The notes below the pieces were generated by a model. The model saw only the letters and a program-made list of their open reading frames with translations, was not told where the DNA came from and did no database searches. This document shows positions 1 to 8,233 of a stretch of DNA of 64,000 bases, in pieces. The DNA is from Solibacillus cecembensis (GTDB lineage: Bacteria; Bacillota; Bacilli; Bacillales_A; Planococcaceae), in assembly GCF_001439635.1 (NCBI RefSeq), contig NZ_LMBZ01000015.1, forward strand, positions 73,115 to 137,114. Reading direction: 5' to 3'. Position numbers and translations under genes: made by a program. Position 1 is the stretch's first letter. Every line of letters begins with the position of its first letter.

Positions 1-289
1 AGGCCTTCTTCACAATATCCACCTCCGCAGCTGCTGTAATTAAAATAATATCCGTTTCCAGATTCGTCTGCTTAATATAATCGATGAGCTCCGTCCCTAA
101 TTTATCTGGAAAATAAATATCCAATAAAATTAAATCCGGCTTCAAAGTATCTAACCAAATTTTCGCTTCCTCGATTGAATGTGACATCCCAATCGTTTGA
201 AACCCTTCCAGCTGCTCTATAAATTTCTCATGAATTTGAGCAATGCGCACATCATCTTCAACAATCAACACTTCAATATTTTTTTCCAT
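1..289 (-). CDS. Response regulator of a CitT/DctR/MalR-type two-component system (partial)
   Basis: This is the N-terminal 96 residues of a response regulator; the gene runs off the left edge. The receiver domain shows the acidic pair D12-D13, the phospho-acceptor Asp57 in LILLDIYFPD, the Thr in LITAAAE and the conserved Lys near VKKA. The ATG at 287-289 starts only 6 bp after the stop of the sensor kinase upstream, so the two are co-transcribed. In this family (known: CitT, DctR, MalR of Bacillus) the missing C-terminus carries a helix-turn-helix, and the regulator activates a carboxylate transporter gene. That target would lie outside the window, so the ligand is inferred only from the family. 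Confidence 0.9.
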   Translation of the reverse strand, partial: MEKNIEVLIVEDDVRIAQIHEKFIEQLEGFQTIGMSHSIEEAKIWLDTLKPDLILLDIYFPDKLGTELIDYIKQTNLETDIILITAAAEVDIVKKA

Positions 290-295
290 AGCTTT

Positions 296-1879
296 TTACC
301 CCTCTTTAGGAATCGAAACAATAAACAGCGCTCCCCCAAGCTCGCCGCTTTCAATCGCAATAGCACCATTCAGCCTTTTTAAATTCTCGTTTACGATAGA
401 TAAACCATATCCGCGCGTTTCTTTATCCTTTGTTGATTGCTTCATTTTAAATAGATTATTTAGTAGATTTTGATCAATACCGCTTCCGGAATCTTCTATT
501 TCACAAATGACTTCTTTTTCATATTCATAAATATATATACGAACCATTCGCTCTTCCTCATCTAAATGTTCAACCGCCTCAAATGCATTCATCACCAAAT
601 TCCCTAATATTGAAATTAATAAATGCTTTTCAAAATATTGACCAAGTTTCCCACAATAACTATCCTCATCTAATATGAGCGTAACCTTCAACTCTTTTGC
701 ACGATTATAAAATCCGATCATTAAGCCGCTAATAAATGTATCTTTAATATGCTCGTTAATAAACGAGATTAACGCATGGTTACCGAGACGCTCTGAATGA
801 ATTAAATGTAGTGCTTCATCATATTCCTTTAACTGCAGCAAACCTGAAATCGTATAAAGAAAATTATTATACTCATGTGTTTGAGCGCGTAATGATGCGA
901 TATATTGCTTCACTTGTGATAATTCATCCGCCACTAAATCAATTTCCTCAAAAGGTCGGAAGCTCGACACCGCACCGATTACTTTCCCCTCATTAATAAT
1001 AGGCACGCGGTTAACTAATGTCTTTACACCATTGATTGTCATCATTCGATTTAATTGCTCATGCCCCGATTCCATCACTTTAATTAATCGCGTATTCGGG
1101 ATGACTGTACTAATATTGTGACCTACTACAGGTTGATCATTATTTAATATGGCGCTCGCAGACTGATTGCTTAATGTAATCGTGCCTTCTGTATCTACCA
1201 TAATAATGCCTTCTCGAATCGACTCTAAAATAGCATTTCGCTCAGTCAATATTTTTACGATTTCCTGTGGTTCATAGTTTAATAGCTGCTTCTTTATTTT
1301 ATTCGATAAATATGTAGATATGATGATTGACAGTAATAAGGTAATGATAAATAATACGATCAAATAGCGTCCATAATCGAGATTCATCGAGAAAATATCC
1401 TCATATAAAAATCCAACAGAAACGACACCGATTATTTTTCCATCTTCATCTTTTACCGGCGCCTTACCACGTAAAGCCTTTCCTAAAGTACCCTCGGCAA
1501 CTGAAATATATGCCTCACCTTCGATTAACGCTTGATCATTGTCATCTCCAACCATCTCTTCGCCAATCCGCGCTTTCACTGGGTGTGCATAACGTATACT
1601 TTGTTCATCCCCTAGTACAACATATTCGGCTTCGACACTTTCTTGTATTTCTAAAGCGAGTTGTTGTAACGCTTCCGTTGTTTCCGCCTTCTTTAATCCT
1701 GCTATAATATCTGGATGTTTAGAGGTCACTTTCGCAACACTTAGAGCGCGATCTCCAATTTCGTGCTCTACAATTTCCCCCATTATGAAATAAGTAGGTA
1801 TAATAATAAGAAATGATACCGTTACGACTAAAAAAATATTATATTTGAAAAATTGAAAATTTAACGAACGTCTTTTCAT
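296..1879 (-). CDS. Sensor histidine kinase, CitA/DcuS family (CitS/DctS/MalK-like)
   Basis: The 527-residue membrane kinase has one N-terminal membrane segment (about residues 13-33), an extracellular sensor domain (35-165), a second membrane segment (172-190), a cytoplasmic PAS domain (210-325) and a kinase core. The core shows the phospho-acceptor box LRAQTHEYNNF, the N box NLVMNAFEAV, the G1 box DSGSGID and the G2 box GYGLSIV. This architecture is that of DcuS/CitA kinases, which sense external C4-dicarboxylates or citrate. The start follows GAGGGATAGCTA. It sits directly upstream of its response regulator. The substrate cannot be told from the sequence. Confidence 0.92.
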   Translation of the reverse strand: MKRRSLNFQFFKYNIFLVVTVSFLIIIPTYFIMGEIVEHEIGDRALSVAKVTSKHPDIIAGLKKAETTEALQQLALEIQESVEAEYVVLGDEQSIRYAHPVKARIGEEMVGDDNDQALIEGEAYISVAEGTLGKALRGKAPVKDEDGKIIGVVSVGFLYEDIFSMNLDYGRYLIVLFIITLLLSIIISTYLSNKIKKQLLNYEPQEIVKILTERNAILESIREGIIMVDTEGTITLSNQSASAILNNDQPVVGHNISTVIPNTRLIKVMESGHEQLNRMMTINGVKTLVNRVPIINEGKVIGAVSSFRPFEEIDLVADELSQVKQYIASLRAQTHEYNNFLYTISGLLQLKEYDEALHLIHSERLGNHALISFINEHIKDTFISGLMIGFYNRAKELKVTLILDEDSYCGKLGQYFEKHLLISILGNLVMNAFEAVEHLDEEERMVRIYIYEYEKEVICEIEDSGSGIDQNLLNNLFKMKQSTKDKETRGYGLSIVNENLKRLNGAIAIESGELGGALFIVSIPKEG

Positions 1880-1970
1880 TAGCTATCCCTCAGTGACTTT
1901 ATAGAATGATAGTTTCCATTATAGCATAGGTTATTTTGATTTTTCGTAAAAGTCTAAACATTAAAGTTTA

Positions 1971-2114
1971 ATGATATCCATTTTAGTCAACATGCATTTT
2001 AAAGAAATATTTCAGTCATTAAACGCAATTGAAATACGAAAAATGACCCCAATGTCTGACGAAGATAACTATTTTGGGTTGGATGGCTTTATTGTTGGGT
2101 TGTTTAAAAAATAA
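1971..2114 (+). pseudogene. Possible short gene relic (47 codons)
   Basis: An open frame of 47 codons begins at ATG 1971 (alternative ATG at 1992) and ends with GFIVGLFKK before TAA at 2112. There is no clear ribosome binding site and no recognisable family. The hydrophobic, Gly-rich end looks like the C-terminus of a larger protein, so I read it as a relic rather than a working gene. It lies between the divergently placed kinase promoter and a terminator. Confidence 0.2.
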
Positions 2115-2130
2115 ATTTCATTTCAATAGC

Positions 2131-2178
2131 AAAAAACCGAGTATGGAGGGCAAACTCTACCATACTCGATTTTTTTTA
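2131..2178. terminator. Bidirectional terminator after the DUF418 gene
   Basis: The inverted repeat CGAGTATGG/CCATACTCG (2138-2146 and 2160-2168) is flanked by A and T runs on both sides. It can end minus-strand transcripts of the DUF418 gene as well as plus-strand transcripts. Confidence 0.8.
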
Positions 2179-2227
2179 GAAGGGGTGAAAAAGTGTAGTA
2201 CTTTTTATTATTGCAACAAATAATTTA

Positions 2228-3274
2228 CTAATTACTATCTTCTGATTTCATTTTTAAAAGTGGGGGAACGTTCCAATAGGTGCCCATCCGCCATAGCCAT
2301 TCAATTGGTCCAAATCTAAAGAATACCAACCAAAGCTTACTAAATAGTAATTGCAAAATGTAAATTCCAACACAGATCCAGAGAGAGGAAATTAAATCGA
2401 TGTTCGAAATTAAATCTAATGCATTTCCAATCAATAAAATAAGTGCAGTTTGTCCTAAATAGTTAGTTAAAGCCAATCGTCCATACGCTTTTAATGGGGA
2501 AAGAAGTATTTGTAACAACGGATGTTGAAGTATTATCACTAATGTCCCTATATAGAATGCCGAAACAAATGGACTGATTTGCATCCCGATTAATGGAAAC
2601 ATCGTTACTTTTTCTATATGATTAGTTAATTGTTCGTCCGACAAATTATCAAGTGGTAAGTATGCATGTGGTGCATATTGCCATTGATAAAGCCAACCAA
2701 CTAAACTTACACCAAACATAGAGATTGTAAAAATTGTTATCTTTTTTCGATTATCTTCAATTTCTTCAAATATTCGATACTGCCCTGCTGCTAGACCAAG
2801 TAAAATCAGCGGGAATGGCATAGCTATTTTTAAACCTAAGTAAGCAGTTATTCCTAAGAGGGTAAGACCTAAAGCTAAATTTATTTCTTTACGTACTTTA
2901 TAGAATGGTAAAGCTACTAAGCCAAATATTGCATAGATTGTTAACGCTTCACCGGGTTGGAAATACATATGTACAATTCCTATTAAAAACAAAATGGCGA
3001 TTCTTCTTATGAAAAATAAAAAAGCCTTTTCATCTTTGGCCTTAGCACGTGTTAAAAAAATATAAAATCCTAATCCAAATAAAAATGAAAAAATTGAGAA
3101 AAATTTACCTTCTACAAAGAGAGTTAAAATGTTACTGTATGCGATGTCTATTGATGTTTGTGGTAATTCAATTCTAAGAAGTGTTGGGATATTTACTAGT
3201 ATAATTCCTAGTAGTGCAAATCCTCTTAAATAATCTAAAATATGAATTCGTTTGTTTAAATCAATTGGTTGCAT
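2228..3274 (-). CDS. DUF418 family (YeiB-like) integral membrane protein
   Basis: The 348-residue protein has about eight to nine membrane segments. It carries the YeiB/DUF418 signatures: an N-terminal RIHILDYLRGFALLGII block, FLFGLGF near residue 65, the internal GRLALTNYLGQ motif, and a C-terminal RFGPIEWLWR motif. The family belongs to the acyltransferase-like membrane proteins, with unproven function; some members sit near transport or cell-envelope genes. It is slightly shorter than typical members of nearly 400 residues. The start ATG follows a very strong AGGAGGAGG site that overlaps the stop of the small upstream ORF. Confidence 0.88.
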   Translation of the reverse strand: MQPIDLNKRIHILDYLRGFALLGIILVNIPTLLRIELPQTSIDIAYSNILTLFVEGKFFSIFSFLFGLGFYIFLTRAKAKDEKAFLFFIRRIAILFLIGIVHMYFQPGEALTIYAIFGLVALPFYKVRKEINLALGLTLLGITAYLGLKIAMPFPLILLGLAAGQYRIFEEIEDNRKKITIFTISMFGVSLVGWLYQWQYAPHAYLPLDNLSDEQLTNHIEKVTMFPLIGMQISPFVSAFYIGTLVIILQHPLLQILLSPLKAYGRLALTNYLGQTALILLIGNALDLISNIDLISSLWICVGIYILQLLFSKLWLVFFRFGPIEWLWRMGTYWNVPPLLKMKSEDSN

Positions 3275-3286
3275 TCTGTCCTCCTC

Positions 3287-3529
3287 CTAACTAATACAAA
3301 GTATACTATACTGAAGTTCATAAAAAAGTAGGAATGGGAAATGTAACGCTAACTCGGGCTCAGGCATAAGCGCATACATCGCTACAAGATCTTTTCGTGC
3401 AATATGCTGATTGATCTTTTTTAACTTGATTGTATGATTTTCTATATAATGCAGAAATTCAAGAAAATCTTTCGTAATCGTTGTTGGATAGTTGTTTGTG
3501 ACTGTGATTTCAGTAGGATTTAACAACAA
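3287..3529 (-). pseudogene. Truncated ORF, probable N-terminal remnant
   Basis: An 80-codon frame has only a TTG (3527-3529) as possible start, and that codon abuts the csp terminator with no ribosome binding site. The segment TKDFLEFLHYIENHTIKL followed by a KKINQHIARKDL block resembles, from memory, the start of pRiA4b ORF-3/TnpR-like proteins of Bacillales. The family domain itself is absent. It ends 12 bp before the DUF418 start and its stop lies within that gene's Shine-Dalgarno. I infer a decayed fragment; a short expressed peptide cannot be excluded. Confidence 0.35.
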
Positions 3530-3530
3530 A

Positions 3531-3579
3531 AAAAGGCTGCCACCAAAAGTTATCGAAATAACTTTTGGGGCAGCCTTTT
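3531..3579. terminator. Strong terminator downstream of the cold shock gene
   Basis: A long hairpin pairs AAAAGGCTGCC with GGCAGCCTTTT and, inside it, CCAAAAGTTAT with ATAACTTTTGG around a CGAA loop. The T run on the minus strand places it as the intrinsic terminator of the csp gene. Confidence 0.9.
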
Positions 3580-3597
3580 ATGGTTACATCATTAAAA

Positions 3598-3801
3598 TTA
3601 AAGTTTTACGATGTTTGTAGCTTGTGGGCCACGTTGACCGTCTTCAACTGAAAATTCAACTTTTTGACCTTCGTCAAGTGATTTGAAACCGTCACCTTGG
3701 ATAGCTGAGAAGTGAGCGAATACGTCGTTTCCGCCTTCTACTTCGATGAAACCGAAACCTTTTTCTGCGTTAAACCATTTTACTGTACCTTGTTGTGTCA
3801 T
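3598..3801 (-). CDS. Cold shock protein (CspA/CspB family)
   Basis: This is a 67-residue single cold-shock domain protein with both nucleic-acid-binding motifs: RNP1 as KGFGFIEV and RNP2 as VFAHFSAI. The N-terminal [11 protein letters not shown] block and the C-terminal RGPQATNI block are typical of Bacillus CspB/CspC/CspD. Such proteins bind single-stranded RNA and DNA and act as RNA chaperones in the cytoplasm. The gene is monocistronic, with a strong terminator behind it and a leader of roughly 145 nt in front. The ATG follows GGAGGTCATTTAA. Confidence 0.97.
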   Translation of the reverse strand: MTQQGTVKWFNAEKGFGFIEVEGGNDVFAHFSAIQGDGFKSLDEGQKVEFSVEDGQRGPQATNIVKL

Positions 3802-3960
3802 TTAAATGACCTCCATTAATTGTATTCAATAATATCATTCTTCATCGAAAGAAAAAATCCACATATTACAAAAAGTATCTTACATTACATGATTACTCTT
3901 TGTAATATGTGAATTTATTTGATTTCTTTTAAACGACGTTATTACATTTATTATATAACA
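3802..3960 (-). promoter_or_regulatory. Structured leader of the cold shock gene with terminator-like hairpin
   Basis: Upstream of csp on the minus strand there is a -10-like TATAAT (3950-3955), then a long hairpin pairing ACATATTACAAA with TTTGTAATATGT (about 3860-3912). The hairpin is followed by a T-rich run and ends about 45 nt before the start codon. Long structured leaders are known for cold shock mRNAs. The T run makes this one look like a terminator or attenuator. The promoter assignment is weak because no good -35 is visible. Confidence 0.5.
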
Positions 3961-4204
3961 TAAAATAGAGTTTGGCTAGTCCTAAATGAAAGTTTTTTTT
4001 AAAACAATATATTGCGCACTTAATAAATTAACTTTAGCATTGTTTTCGTGCATAGCTGGCTCAATAGCATTGATCTAGTAAAGTACCGCTACCACTGACT
4101 TTCTCACAAAAAATACATACAAAGAAGGTCCTTTCCTCTCCCTACTTCCTGCTTCAAAAAAAATGCAAAGTGACGAAAATGACAATCAAAAAAAGACGAT
4201 TTCT

Positions 4205-4252
4205 AATAAAAAACACCCCAATTTTCCGGAGACCACTCACAAATGGGGTGCA
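4205..4252 (-). terminator. Terminator of the MocR-type gene
   Basis: On the minus strand CACCCCATTT pairs with AAATTGGGGTG (one bulge) and is followed by TTTTTTATTA. It lies about 125 bp after the stop of the MocR-type gene. Confidence 0.7.
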
Positions 4253-4374
4253 ATTTGCGGAATAAATTTTTTAAAAAACGCAATCAATACATCCGCATTT
4301 CTTTATTAAGGACCTCGGACAGACTTCATATTTCGTTTTTCACTTCTTTATTTGCTGCTTTTTCAAGAAAAAAA

Positions 4375-5805
4375 TCATAAACCATTTAGCGCTTGTGCAA
4401 ACCTTTTGATTCCTTCATCAATCGAATTTTCATCTGCTCTTGCGAAAGTAAAACGAACATAGCCCTTTTTAGATCCCATTGTCGAGCCAGGAACATAAAT
4501 GATACCTCTTTTAATCGATTCTTCGAGTAATTGGTTTTCATTATAATTTTTACGGATTTTACACCATATATGAATACCACCTTGAGGGATGGTATATTCC
4601 ACTTGGTCTTTTAAATACGTATCCAAACTTTTAATAATTTGATTTCGCCTTTTTTCTAATTCTTCAATTAAACTTTTCATATGCGCATTGAATGTATGCG
4701 ACTCTAAAAAATCATTCGCAATCCACTGTGTAAAGCTGGAATGGCCAAAATCAATTTGTTGCTTAGCATCAGATAACCTTTCAATTACCGATGTTGGCCC
4801 GATAATCCACCCTATTCTAAGTCCAGAGGCAACAATTTTGGACAAGGAACTAATGTATAATACATTGCCATGTCTATCTAATGATTTAAGGGTAGGGACT
4901 TTATCTCCTGAAAAAGCTGTTAAACTATACGGATCGTCCTCTACAACTGGAATTCCAAGCTTTGAGGAGATATCTAAAATCGCCTCTCTTTTCTTCACAT
5001 TCATTAGGGAACCTGTTGGATTTTGGAAATTTGGATTTAAAAAGATCATTTTAATACGATGTTTTTTATATAATACGTGCAAATCTTCCGGGTTAATGCC
5101 ATCCTGATCGACAGGTAAAAGGTGAATTTGTATACCTGCTGATTTAAAAAACGGCAAACTATAGTTATAGGAAGGATCTTCAATTGCAATTGCATCACCA
5201 GGCTTTAACAAACATTGTACGATTAAATGTAATGCTTGTTGCGCCCCCGATGTAATAAGGATAGATGCAGGAGTCGTTTCAATCCCCCGACTGTCTTTTA
5301 CATGTTTCGTAAGGGTATTTCTTAAGATTTCACTTCCCTGTGGATGGTCATATCCAAGGCTCCCGATAAAAGAACGTGTTGAGGTAATCTCCCTTAGAAA
5401 ACTTTTCGGGAAAAGTTCTTCTGCCAATTCGCCGGTAGCTAAATTAATTAGGTGATGTTCAACAGCTTCTTTTCTTATTTTTTGTGTGACAGGGAGATTC
5501 GGTAAAAAGGAACCCGCATCAATATATCTACTCCAACTAGGAATTCGTTTTTTTGTAATTCCCCATATATCTTTACTAATGGTCGTACCGCTGCCTCTAG
5601 TTCTTTGAATTAGTCCCATCGATTCTAATTCGTCATATGCATTGACCACAGTACTTCTATTTACATTGAGAACATTCGCCAAATTTCGCTCCGATGGTAA
5701 TGGCTTGTCAGGAGGGAATGTCCCATCTGCAATCCCCTGCTCAATATATTGCGCGAGTTGTTTATAAATCGCTTTTTTTGCTTTTCTGTCAGGCTTCCAA
5801 TCCAT
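4375..5805 (-). CDS. MocR/GabR-type PLP-dependent transcriptional regulator
   Basis: The 476-residue protein joins an N-terminal GntR winged helix (about residues 10-75; PSERNLANVLNVNRSTVVNAYDEL region) to a class I aminotransferase-like domain (about 110-470). The PLP lysine lies in SSLSKIVASG, and the Asn/Asp/Tyr cofactor pockets are visible in LNPNFQNPTG and VEDDPYSL. Known relatives (GabR, PdxR) sense PLP with amino compounds and regulate adjacent genes, often binding direct repeats. The ATG follows GGAGTGAG. No transport or transaminase gene is adjacent, so the target is unknown; repeats in its upstream region suggest autoregulation. Confidence 0.93.
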   Translation of the reverse strand: MDWKPDRKAKKAIYKQLAQYIEQGIADGTFPPDKPLPSERNLANVLNVNRSTVVNAYDELESMGLIQRTRGSGTTISKDIWGITKKRIPSWSRYIDAGSFLPNLPVTQKIRKEAVEHHLINLATGELAEELFPKSFLREITSTRSFIGSLGYDHPQGSEILRNTLTKHVKDSRGIETTPASILITSGAQQALHLIVQCLLKPGDAIAIEDPSYNYSLPFFKSAGIQIHLLPVDQDGINPEDLHVLYKKHRIKMIFLNPNFQNPTGSLMNVKKREAILDISSKLGIPVVEDDPYSLTAFSGDKVPTLKSLDRHGNVLYISSLSKIVASGLRIGWIIGPTSVIERLSDAKQQIDFGHSSFTQWIANDFLESHTFNAHMKSLIEELEKRRNQIIKSLDTYLKDQVEYTIPQGGIHIWCKIRKNYNENQLLEESIKRGIIYVPGSTMGSKKGYVRFTFARADENSIDEGIKRFAQALNGL

Positions 5806-5895
5806 AAATACTCACTCCATTATGTCTATTGCTATATGCCACTCAACAGAGGCATTCCAGGTAAAAAATATTCATATTAATATACATTCATCTAC

Positions 5896-5990
5896 AGTAT
5901 ACCATCCACTTCACTACTATTTTAGCCATCCACTTTGAAATCCAAGCCATCTGTTTAGCTAAGAACGTTGATTTGATACCATTTCATCGG
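5896..5990. promoter_or_regulatory. Direct repeats upstream of the MocR-type gene
   Basis: The motif ACCATCCACTT occurs at 5901-5911 and, as GCCATCCACTT, at 5925-5935. A degenerate copy GCCATCTGTTT begins at 5946. ATACCAT also occurs at 5899, 5976 and 6200. Spacing of 24 and 21 bp, and the ATACCA core known from GabR operators, make these candidate MocR binding sites. The rest of 5806-6249 shows no coding potential. Confidence 0.4.
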
Positions 5991-6249
5991 AATGAAGTTA
6001 TATTGAAAAATCATTTTACGTTTAAGAACATTTTGTGTTATCTTGCTTAATTCCTTGTGTTTACAATTTGATGAAGCTATTATAAAAATTAATTAGACTT
6101 TCCACTATTAGCATGATGCAAACTAAATGTGATTCGGGCTATTTAAATAGGTAGGAAAGTAAAAAAAATGGTTGTATTTAATAACTTAACCGTTAGAAAA
6201 TACCATCTTGAGCGTTACCAAATATAATTAATGAAAGAGTTGATAGGAT

Positions 6250-6693
6250 ATGTTTTGGATTATCGTTATTACAGTACTATTTTTTACTATGTTTACTTTT
6301 TTATTTAACGCTCCTAGTTCACTTGTGTCATGGACATTAAAAAAGTTTGCATTAACTTCAAAACTTGATGCACAAGATGTGTCGTTAACATTTAACGGAA
6401 AGCAATTAGAAGAACATGCAAAAAGTGAATTTATTGACTATTTTAATGAAGCGTATATTTTAAAAAGACATTTCATTTTAAAAGGGAATGAACAGTTATT
6501 TCTAAATCCAGAAACAACGGTTACACCTTTCATCTTGACTGTAAAAAAAGGCGGAAAAATTGTTAACTTCTCTATTTATTGTTCTGATGATACGATTGAA
6601 GTAGTTAAGCAACACAAGAAGAAAGTTGAGTCTTATAGTCTTAGTTCTGAAGATTTGAAAGTATTTACTTTGCACACGAATGGATTGAGTTAA
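6250..6693 (+). CDS. YfmQ-like membrane-anchored protein
   Basis: The 147-residue protein has one N-terminal membrane segment (about residues 2-22) and a soluble domain predicted outside or at the membrane face. The block LEEHAKSEFIDYFNEAYILK and the C-terminal VVKQHKKKVESYSL match my recollection of Bacillus YfmQ, a family of unknown function and similar length. The ATG follows GAAAGAGTTGATAGGAT. It is a single-gene unit ending at a strong bidirectional terminator. An ATACCATC motif lies about 50 bp upstream and could bind the neighbouring MocR-type regulator (inference). Confidence 0.7.
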   Translation: MFWIIVITVLFFTMFTFLFNAPSSLVSWTLKKFALTSKLDAQDVSLTFNGKQLEEHAKSEFIDYFNEAYILKRHFILKGNEQLFLNPETTVTPFILTVKKGGKIVNFSIYCSDDTIEVVKQHKKKVESYSLSSEDLKVFTLHTNGLS

Positions 6694-6696
6694 TGT

Positions 6697-6742
6697 AAAA
6701 GCCCTAAAACCTTTGTTTATCAAGGGTTTTAGGGCTTTTTGT
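6697..6742. terminator. Bidirectional terminator between yfmQ-like gene and dut
   Basis: AAAGCCCTAAAACC pairs with GGTTTTAGGGCTTT around TTTGTTTATCAA, with T runs on both strands. It can serve the YfmQ-like gene (+) and the nrd-dut operon (-). Confidence 0.85.
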
Positions 6743-6814
6743 AACGATTAATTATTTTGTAATCAAGTATGCACTCGATAGACTGGTCACGAGCCTATCA
6801 TGGCCAGCTTCACC

Positions 6815-7252
6815 CTATTTTGTACCACTCGCTCCAAATCCAGATGTTCCACGGACTGTTTGAGATAATTCATTTACTTCTTGAAGTTGAACTGATGGGA
6901 CAAATTGAATAACCATTTGGGCGATACGCATCGATTTTTCTACTATGAACGTTTCGTTACCATGATTAATTAAAATGACACCGATTTCGCCTCGGTAGCC
7001 TTCATCAATTGTACCTGGACTGTTTAGTACGGTTACACTATGCTTTAATGCCAGTCCACTTCTCGGACGAATTTGAGCTTCTGTGCCTTTTGGTAATTCA
7101 ATTTGAATGCCTGTTTTAATGAGTTTAGCTACTCCTGCTGGAATCTCCGTTGCTTCAATTGAATAGAGATCCATTCCAGCATCACCTGGATTGGCTTGCA
7201 TAGGTAGCAATGCATCCGCGTGTGTTCTTTTGATTTTAACTTCTAAGTTCAT
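6815..7252 (-). CDS. dut: dUTP diphosphatase
   Basis: This 145-residue trimeric dUTPase converts dUTP to dUMP and diphosphate, keeping uracil out of DNA and supplying dUMP for thymidylate synthesis. All five family motifs are present: AGMDLYS (I), PRSGLALK (II), [13 protein letters not shown] with the catalytic Asp and sugar-stacking Tyr (III), RIAQMVI (IV) and the C-terminal [10 protein letters not shown] (V). It starts 12 bp after nrdF on the same strand, with AAGGATGAAG as its binding site, so it appears to be the last gene of the nrd operon and to share the B12 control. Confidence 0.95.
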   Translation of the reverse strand: MNLEVKIKRTHADALLPMQANPGDAGMDLYSIEATEIPAGVAKLIKTGIQIELPKGTEAQIRPRSGLALKHSVTVLNSPGTIDEGYRGEIGVILINHGNETFIVEKSMRIAQMVIQFVPSVQLQEVNELSQTVRGTSGFGASGTK

Positions 7253-7264
7253 TATTCTTCATCC

Positions 7265-8233
7265 TTAACGATTAAAATTAAATGTGTCATCTGTAATCGG
7301 CGCTACTTTTGCTTTTGCATACGTAGCCCCTTTTTGTGAAAAGAAATCGTAAGTAGAACCTTCATTACGAATACCATTCATAACAATCGGATTCACTTCT
7401 TCTTCTGGGAACATTGGATCGAAACCGATATTCATTAACGCTTTATTGGCATTATAGCGTACATAAGCCTTAACTTCAGGCGATAATCCTGTTTCCGCAT
7501 AAACATCATCTGTATAGTTCATTTCATTTTGATATAAATCCAGTAATAATTCATAGCCCCATAACTTTAACTCTTCTTGTTTTTCCAGTGGAAATTTCTT
7601 AAATAAATTTTGACCGAAAAATCCTACTGCCACACCATGAATAGATTCATCACGTAATATAAGTGATATGATTTCCGCACTATTTCTTAGGAAACCTTGT
7701 CCACCTAAGTACAATGGGTAGAAAAAGCCAGAGTAAAACAGGAAAGATTCAAGCATAACAGACGCGTACATTGCTTTCCAGAGACTTTCTGGATCGTCTT
7801 CCTCAATACTGTTGTAAACATCGGCAATTTTATTTGCTTTATATTGTAAGAACTCATTTTTCTTTACCCATTCAAATAGCTCATCTATTTCTTCGTTCGT
7901 ACAAAGCGTTGTGAATATATACGAATAAGATTTCGCATGGATTGCCTCAAAAGCATCAAAAACAGTTAGAACTGCCTTTTCTTGTAAATCAGGTGTGAAA
8001 GCAACAACACGGTTCATCCCGATATTTGTTTGGACAGTGTCTAGTAAAGTTAATCCTGCAAGCACTTTTTTATACGTATCTTGGTGCTCGAAATTTCTCC
8101 ACTGTTTAATATCTTTACTTACGGCAATTTCTTCAGGTAACCAAATTTGCTTCCATTGCTGGTCCCAAAATACTTGTGCGAGTTCACTCGTTGACTTATT
8201 CCAATTGACCGCCTCATAAACTATATTTGACAT
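7265..8233 (-). CDS. nrdF: Class Ib ribonucleotide reductase, beta subunit
   Basis: NrdF houses the metal-tyrosyl radical cofactor that drives ribonucleoside diphosphate reduction by NrdE. The 322-residue protein shows two carboxylate/His metal motifs, FEAIHAKSYSYIF (with the candidate radical Tyr) and RDESIHGVAVG. I choose ATG 8233 (MSNIVYEAVNW) over the in-frame GTG at 8242, because GAGGAG sits 8 nt before the ATG. It overlaps the end of nrdE by 13 bp, which suggests coupled translation. Whether manganese or iron is used cannot be read, but nrdI in the operon points to a Mn(III) cofactor. Confidence 0.96.
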   Translation of the reverse strand: MSNIVYEAVNWNKSTSELAQVFWDQQWKQIWLPEEIAVSKDIKQWRNFEHQDTYKKVLAGLTLLDTVQTNIGMNRVVAFTPDLQEKAVLTVFDAFEAIHAKSYSYIFTTLCTNEEIDELFEWVKKNEFLQYKANKIADVYNSIEEDDPESLWKAMYASVMLESFLFYSGFFYPLYLGGQGFLRNSAEIISLILRDESIHGVAVGFFGQNLFKKFPLEKQEELKLWGYELLLDLYQNEMNYTDDVYAETGLSPEVKAYVRYNANKALMNIGFDPMFPEEEVNPIVMNGIRNEGSTYDFFSQKGATYAKAKVAPITDDTFNFNR

